A program made the position numbers and the translations under genes. From the NCBI RefSeq assembly GCF_030412265.1, contig NZ_JAUHLN010000001.1, positions 558,001 to 622,000 on the forward strand: a stretch of 64,000 bases of DNA, given 5' to 3'. The notes under the pieces are model-generated. The model was not told the DNA's origin. It worked only from the letters and a program-made list of their open reading frames with translations, and did not search any database. Shown one piece after another: positions 60,778 through 64,000 of this stretch (positions are counted from its first letter, which is position 1; every line of letters starts with the position of its first letter). Origin of the DNA: Fictibacillus terranigra. Its GTDB lineage: Bacteria > Bacillota > Bacilli > Bacillales > Fictibacillaceae.

Positions 60778-61818
60778 CTATTCTGTCGAAGTGGAGTCGG
60801 TACTGGAATCTGTTCCAGTACCTGTTCCGCTGTCCTGTGTGCCCGAGCCGGTGTATGCAAGATGCTCTTTGAGCCGGGCACCGATATTTTGTACTGATTG
60901 TTCGTTTAATGAATAGTAATAGATATTATTGATTCTTGTATCGGTTCCTTCTAATTTAAGTGATTCGATATCACCTACGGATTTTGCGTATTTAAGAAGT
61001 GCGAGCATGTTGCCGAACGTGAAGTTGGTGGACATGTTGTCGCCGACGTTCTCAATGAGCTTTCCGTATTTTGGAATCGATTTGATCTGTGTTGATTCCT
61101 TAATGATCGCTTCAACGATTTGTTTTTGTCTGTCGCCGCGCATAATGTCCGAGTCAGCGTGCCGAGTACGGGCAAATGCGAGTGCTTGTTCAGCGTTCAG
61201 CCTTTGCTGGCCAGGCTCAATGGTGATGGCTCCTGGGCGGTCTTGGCTGTCCTGCTCAACGATTTTCTTTTTCACGTCCACATCCACTCCACCCAGCGTA
61301 TCTACAATTTGCAGGAAGGCATCGAAATTAACGCGAACATAATAATCGACCGGGATGTTGAAGAGGTGTTCCACTGTATCCACGGTAAGGTCGATGCCGC
61401 CGAATGCATGGGCGTGTGTGATCTTGTCCTTATTCATGCGCCCCGGTATCGTAACGTAGGAGTCACGCGGGATGCTGACCATTTTTACGGATTTTTGATC
61501 ACGGTTGAAGGTAGCAAGGATGAGGGCGTCTGTCCGGTTGCCTTCAAATCCTTTTTCTCCTTTACGGTGTTTACTGTCATCGATCCCTGCGATGAGTACG
61601 GAGAAGTTGTCCTTGCCAGGATCGACTTCATTCATACGCAGCTGCGATTTTTCCCCTCGTGAAAGGGTCTCCTGCGCTTTTGATGAGGCATTGGCCAATT
61701 TATAAGTTAAATAAGATCCGAAACCGACTGTTCCTAAAAGAATCAGAATCAATGGGAAGACGATAAACTTTATGCGTCTCTTTTTCTTCTTTCTTTTCCG
61801 TATTTGTTGACGGTCCAT
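60778..61818 (-). CDS. tagU: LytR-CpsA-Psr family wall teichoic acid ligase
   Basis: This 346-residue protein has a very basic cytoplasmic start (1-16), one membrane helix (17-40) and an extracytoplasmic LCP domain (about 72-300). It has VLIAGID, GNRTDALILATFN (Arg95, Asp97), SIPRDSYV (Arg118, Asp119), HAFGGID, LGGVDVDV and FARTRHADSDIMRGDRQ. These Arg and Asp residues bind the pyrophosphate and magnesium. LCP enzymes move teichoic acid from the lipid carrier to peptidoglycan, the last step of this cluster. The Ser/Thr/Gly/Asp tail is low complexity. It is convergent with the transferase operon. Confidence 0.92.
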   Translation of the reverse strand: MDRQQIRKRKKKKRRIKFIVFPLILILLGTVGFGSYLTYKLANASSKAQETLSRGEKSQLRMNEVDPGKDNFSVLIAGIDDSKHRKGEKGFEGNRTDALILATFNRDQKSVKMVSIPRDSYVTIPGRMNKDKITHAHAFGGIDLTVDTVEHLFNIPVDYYVRVNFDAFLQIVDTLGGVDVDVKKKIVEQDSQDRPGAITIEPGQQRLNAEQALAFARTRHADSDIMRGDRQKQIVEAIIKESTQIKSIPKYGKLIENVGDNMSTNFTFGNMLALLKYAKSVGDIESLKLEGTDTRINNIYYYSLNEQSVQNIGARLKEHLAYTGSGTQDSGTGTGTDSSTDSTSTE

Positions 61819-62250
61819 CTATAGTATTCTCCTTTTCTTCTCTCCATCAATATCTATGATTTTATGGGTCGTGCATATAATGAAATTCCTCTATTATTGT
61901 CGAAACCCCTCGACATAAGGAACGTAAATTTATGGAAGCATACAATAAAGATACCTTTAAAGTTGTGTAAATACAATAAAAAAAATTTAAAGAATATTAC
62001 AGTTTAATGAAGAATCCAGGAGAAGTAAAGGGTTTTTGGGCGAATATTTACAAAACCTTCATGAGAAATTTAAGTTTAGTTAATAAACAACCACTATCAT
62101 GAGAGTTCAGGCCTCCTTTATGCCATTTGCATAAAAAGCGAGTTTTCAAAAATTCAAATGGCCCACCGAAAGATTAAGGGAACAGCCTTATACATGCTCT
62201 TTTTGGCAAGAATGATAAGAGCTTCAGGATTCAAAGGATGGTGAACAACA
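61819..62250. other. Divergent intergenic region, no gene seen
   Basis: These 432 bases between the LCP and GT4 genes are AT-rich. The inverted repeat TGTCGA-AACCCC-TCGACA lies at about 61897-61914, and its left half, TTGTCGAAA, also matches a Spo0A box. Promoters for both genes must lie here; none is clear enough to place. Confidence 0.4.
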
Positions 62251-63525
62251 TTGCAGAAGGAAATGAAAACAGCAAGAGAGCACATGATCCTGATAACCAA
62301 CCGTTATCCTTACCTGCCCGGGGAGCAGTTTTTAGAAACCGAAATGAAATACATGGAACCGTTATTTGAAAAAATTGAAATTGCTGCAGTTAACGGAGCA
62401 GGCGAAAAACGGCCTGTGCCTGAAAAAGTAAGTGTCCATCAGCTTCCCGGACGGCCCGGGGGCACGAAAAAATACATTCATACGTTTTACAGTGTCACGG
62501 CAGATGTGCAGGGCCGGCGCTGGCTTTCCAGCGAGCTGCCGAAAGCCCGTATGTTTGGAAGTAAAGGACTGCTGCAGCTGGCCAACTGGCTGAGCCATGC
62601 GATCCGGATCCGGGATGAAATCAAAAGAAAGTGGCTGGATGATAAGAACTTTGACAGCCGCAAGGCCGTCTTTTATTCGTATTGGCTGACACCTTCAGCT
62701 GTGGCTTTGGCGATGCTGAAGGAAACCTACGGAGATGATCTTTTTACGGTATCCCGTGCTCATGGCGGGGACGTCTACGATTACAGGCATTCCATCCCTT
62801 ATCTGCCGTTTCAGGAAAGGGTGATTTCCGCCTTGGATTCGGTGCGGATGATCTCCGATGACGGAAAACAATATTTGGAAACTAAATATCCGAACTCTGA
62901 TGCGCGGCTTCTCGTCAATCGCCTTGGGACGGAACGGCCTGGATTTACGGCATCACCTTCAGAAGATGGAATTCTCAGGATCGTTACGTGTTCATACGTC
63001 AAACCGGTAAAACGGCTGGATCTGCTCGTAGAGGCGTTGAAAGAAACGACTTCACGCATCCACTGGACGCACATCGGCGATGGGGAACAGCGGGAAGAGA
63101 TCGAGAATCAAGCGAAGAATGAGCTCCCGGCACAGGTTACCGTGGATTTTAAAGGGCATTGTACGCAGCAGCAGATCTTTGAGTTTTATGAGTCCCAGCC
63201 GGTGGATCTTTTTGTCAATGTGAGCGAGAGTGAAGGAATTCCAGTGACGATTATGGAAGCATTCAGTACCTCAATTCCGGTGATCGCCACCGATGTTGGC
63301 GGTGTAAAGGAACTCGTCAATGAGAACAATGGCTTCTTGATCCCATCAGACATTGATGCTGCGGAATTGGCACAGTATATCGAGCGTTTCGCTGCACTTC
63401 CGGAGGAACAGAAAATGATGTACCGTTCGAATGCCTTTAGCAAATGGGAAAAAGATTATGATGCCCAGAAAAATTACAGAAACTTTTTACACAGTGTAAA
63501 GAATGGGAGCGGAATTTTGATATGA
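62251..63525 (+). CDS. GT4-family glycosyltransferase
   Basis: This protein of about 424 residues is a GT-B glycosyltransferase. Its N-terminal half starts ILITNRYPYLPGEQFLETE and includes SRAHGGDVYDYR; its C-terminal half has SYVKPVKRLDLLVEAL, HIGDGEQREEIE and the E-x7-E nucleotide-sugar motif ESEGIPVTIMEAFS. It probably adds a sugar to a lipid-linked polysaccharide. Start choice is uncertain: TTG 62251 lies behind AAAGGATGGTGA, and ATG 62263 is four codons later. Its stop overlaps the ATG of the flippase gene by four bases, so the two are translationally coupled. Confidence 0.87.
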   Translation: MQKEMKTAREHMILITNRYPYLPGEQFLETEMKYMEPLFEKIEIAAVNGAGEKRPVPEKVSVHQLPGRPGGTKKYIHTFYSVTADVQGRRWLSSELPKARMFGSKGLLQLANWLSHAIRIRDEIKRKWLDDKNFDSRKAVFYSYWLTPSAVALAMLKETYGDDLFTVSRAHGGDVYDYRHSIPYLPFQERVISALDSVRMISDDGKQYLETKYPNSDARLLVNRLGTERPGFTASPSEDGILRIVTCSYVKPVKRLDLLVEALKETTSRIHWTHIGDGEQREEIENQAKNELPAQVTVDFKGHCTQQQIFEFYESQPVDLFVNVSESEGIPVTIMEAFSTSIPVIATDVGGVKELVNENNGFLIPSDIDAAELAQYIERFAALPEEQKMMYRSNAFSKWEKDYDAQKNYRNFLHSVKNGSGILI

Positions 63526-64000
63526 GCGACGGCAATCGAGGCTTTGTCAGAAACAGTTTCTTAACCTTTTCGAGACAGGTGACCAATATTGTCATCGGCA
63601 TATTGCTGCTTGTTGTTCTGGCTCGTATTCTGGGGCCAGCCGGACAGGGTAAGTATTCCCTGATCACCCTGCTGCCAACAGTTCTTCTGACTTTTCTTAC
63701 TCTTGGCATTAACACGTCGACGATCTATTACATCAGCAGGGGAGACGTGAAACTAAATACGGTCTACAACAATAACATCATCATCGGTACGCTTCTAAGC
63801 CTGGTCAGTATGGGGATCGGGGCGGTTGTCATCTTCTTTTTCTCGGAAAAGTTTTTCAATCAAACCCCTCATACGCTGCTGTACCTTTGCTTATTGGCAT
63901 TGCCGTTCATGTTTTTGCGCGAGTATTTTCAGACGGTCTTTCAGGGTTTGCAGGATTTTAAACTGTTCAATACGGCGATGGTCGTCAACCAGCTCGGGAT
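63522..64000 (+). CDS. Polysaccharide flippase (Wzx/MATE-like), N-terminal part (partial)
   Basis: The frame is open from ATG 63522 to the right edge, 159 codons. It starts MSDGNRGFVRNSFLTFSRQ, followed by at least four membrane segments with ARILGPAGQGKYSLITLLP and FLREYFQTVFQGLQDFKLFN. This is the N-terminal part of the oligosaccharide flippase family that moves undecaprenyl-linked repeat units across the membrane. It is coupled by ATGA overlap to the GT4 gene. A second surface polysaccharide locus therefore probably continues beyond the window. Confidence 0.88.
   Translation, partial: MSDGNRGFVRNSFLTFSRQVTNIVIGILLLVVLARILGPAGQGKYSLITLLPTVLLTFLTLGINTSTIYYISRGDVKLNTVYNNNIIIGTLLSLVSMGIGAVVIFFFSEKFFNQTPHTLLYLCLLALPFMFLREYFQTVFQGLQDFKLFNTAMVVNQLG

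Overview
The window looks like chromosomal DNA of a low-to-mid G+C endospore-forming Firmicute of the Bacillaceae. The evidence is strong AGGAGG-type ribosome binding sites, frequent TTG and GTG starts, wall teichoic acid (tag) genes arranged as in Bacillus, a SecA2-SlaP pair, a SAM-I riboswitch, a LytR-CpsA-Psr protein and YfkN-, YncB- and SpoIID-like proteins. A Fictibacillus-like genome would fit, but that genus guess is from memory and was not tested. There are no rRNA or tRNA genes, CRISPR arrays, prophage or classical insertion sequences.

Left part (1-16.7 kb): a mixed housekeeping and accessory region. It holds the end of a chemoreceptor, a decayed MHYT/EAL gene, an HD-GYP phosphodiesterase, a phosphatase-fold protein with no catalytic cysteine, a two-domain secreted nucleotidase, a D-2-hydroxyacid dehydrogenase, an AtoE-type transporter, a PrmC-related methyltransferase, a lipoprotein nuclease, a serine hydrolase behind a SAM-I riboswitch, a BASS transporter and a GNAT acetyltransferase. 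Between 7.69 and 8.06 kb lie two sucD-like fragments on opposite strands.

Middle part (16.8-42.6 kb): envelope genes mixed with small metabolic genes. They include a GT2-glycerophosphotransferase fusion, a two-component system next to an LtaS-family synthase, a second glycerophosphotransferase, an acyltransferase, an AraC-type regulator, SH3b and NlpC/P60 wall hydrolases, a subtilase, and slaP-secA2. A NodB deacetylase and a SpoIID-domain gene are both broken.

Right part (42.8-64 kb): a wall teichoic acid and surface polysaccharide island. It runs mnaA, a GT2, an MBOAT plus DHHW acetylation pair, tagO and tagA (minus strand), then tagD, tagB, a tagF-like gene, tagG, tagH, a two-domain tagF-like gene, a tagU-type LCP gene (minus strand), a GT4 and a truncated flippase. 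Together these cover linkage-unit synthesis, glycerol-phosphate activation and polymerisation, export, attachment to peptidoglycan, and probable O-acetylation and glycosylation.

Overlying the first 41.6 kb is a family of about 50-bp nested palindromes. Two 13-bp arms (GGTGCCAGGCACC and GGTGCCTGGCACC) flank a central palindrome such as TTACACAAGTGTGTAA. I count 12 full copies and 6 single arms, nearly all intergenic and often filling the gap between convergent genes. At 32.16 kb a Y1/HUH REP-associated transposase-like (RAYT) gene sits directly between a full copy and a single arm. This REP/RAYT system is the most unusual feature of the window. None of the repeats occurs in the 22 kb teichoic acid island.
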